From Thermaceae bacterium (lineage in GTDB: Bacteria; Deinococcota; Deinococci; Deinococcales; Marinithermaceae), in assembly GCA_026989475.1 (NCBI GenBank), contig JALSJG010000025.1, positions 1 to 5,821 of the forward strand: a DNA stretch of 5,821 nucleotides, in the 5' to 3' direction. The notes under the pieces are model-generated. The model made no database searches. It had not been told where the DNA came from and worked only from the letters and a program-made list of their open reading frames with translations. Within the stretch, counting starts at the first letter, position 1; each line of letters opens with the position of its first letter. The translations under genes and the position numbers were made by a program. This document shows, piece by piece, positions 5,563 through 5,821 of the stretch.

Positions 5563-5821
5563 CTCCGCGGGCGAGCCTTGGCGAGCTCGCGAACCGGATC
5601 CGTAAGGCCCGGCTCTACCTGCCGCCGATCATCGCGCTCTTCGTGGTCCTCTTCCAGTTCGGCATTCGGAGGAACCTCGACGATCCCCACGCGTTTTGGC
5701 TGATGCTCGCTTTCTACGCGCTCCTCGGCCCCTTCGTCGTCTACCTCACCCTCGACTGGGTGGCCGACGAGCTCGCCGCCCGGGAGCGGGCCGAGCGCGA
5801 GCTCCTCGAGGCCAACCGGCG
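5559..5821 (+). CDS. Two-helix membrane protein, 3'-truncated; possible sensor histidine kinase N-terminus
   Basis: Open from the ATG at 5559 to the right edge (87 full codons, no stop). The start is supported by GGAGG 5 nt upstream and by the ATGA overlap with the preceding stop. After a short basic N-terminus (R13, R15, K16, R18) come two hydrophobic stretches, about residues 19-36 and 46-66. A charged, heptad-like helix follows from about 67 (D-E-L-A-A-R-E-R-A-E-R-E-L-L-E-A-N-R). Two closely spaced membrane helices leading into such a linker are typical of membrane-bound sensor kinases and other signalling proteins. However, no H-box, ATPase, GAF, HAMP or GGDEF domain lies within the window, so the function is inference only. 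It could equally be another membrane-anchored coiled-coil protein. Co-translation with the methyltransferase gene is likely; a functional link is not shown. Confidence 0.6.
   Translation, partial: MTPRASLGELANRIRKARLYLPPIIALFVVLFQFGIRRNLDDPHAFWLMLAFYALLGPFVVYLTLDWVADELAARERAERELLEANR

Noticed and set aside
5488..5592. The 13-mer GGCGAGCTCGCGA occurs twice (5488-5500 and 5580-5592) with a palindromic core.
   Set aside because: Both copies encode G-E-L-A in the favoured codons of this genome; no site-like context.

Overview
The window is chromosomal housekeeping DNA from a GC-rich bacterium (about 70% G+C by eye). Third codon positions are strongly G/C-biased, GTG starts are common and coding density is nearly complete. 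The gene content, the arginine- and glutamate-rich proteins, and TANNNT -10 boxes sitting 6-10 nt before start codons with no clear Shine-Dalgarno sequence all suggest Deinococcota. A Thermales-like genus (Thermus/Oceanithermus/Marinithermus type) is the best guess. This placement is inference from style and family resemblance, not from a marker gene.

Layout. (1) 1-1386, + strand: a lytic murein transglycosylase, cut by the left window edge, with an alpha-solenoid N-terminal part and an SLT catalytic domain. (2) 1331-2410, - strand: mnmA, the tRNA U34 2-thiolase, which overlaps the transglycosylase tail to tail by 56 bp. (3) 2451-3320, - strand: a DUF1385 (YqhQ/COG3872-type) membrane protein of unknown function. 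(4) 3321-3364: a 44-bp divergent promoter region. (5) 3365-4807, + strand: an M17 leucyl aminopeptidase with all expected metal and catalytic residues. (6) 4837-5562, + strand: a SPOUT RNA methyltransferase of the TrmJ type. (7) 5559 to the right edge, + strand: the start of a two-helix membrane protein followed by a charged, probably coiled-coil linker. It looks like the front of a membrane-bound signalling protein such as a sensor histidine kinase, but the diagnostic domains lie outside the window.

How the genes relate. DUF1385 and mnmA run leftward, and pepA, trmJ and the membrane protein run rightward, from the shared 44-bp promoter region. trmJ and the membrane protein are translationally coupled (ATGA overlap plus a GGAGG site), whereas mnmA, DUF1385, pepA and trmJ each appear to have their own close -10 box. 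MnmA (wobble base 34) and TrmJ (ribose 32) both modify the tRNA anticodon loop, but nothing else in the sequence ties them into one system. No RNA gene, mobile element, CRISPR array or long repeat was seen. No intergenic stretch exceeds 44 bp. I found no convincing new multi-gene system; the points most worth following are the repeated leaderless-type start architecture, the overlapping divergent promoters, and the uncharacterised DUF1385 protein.
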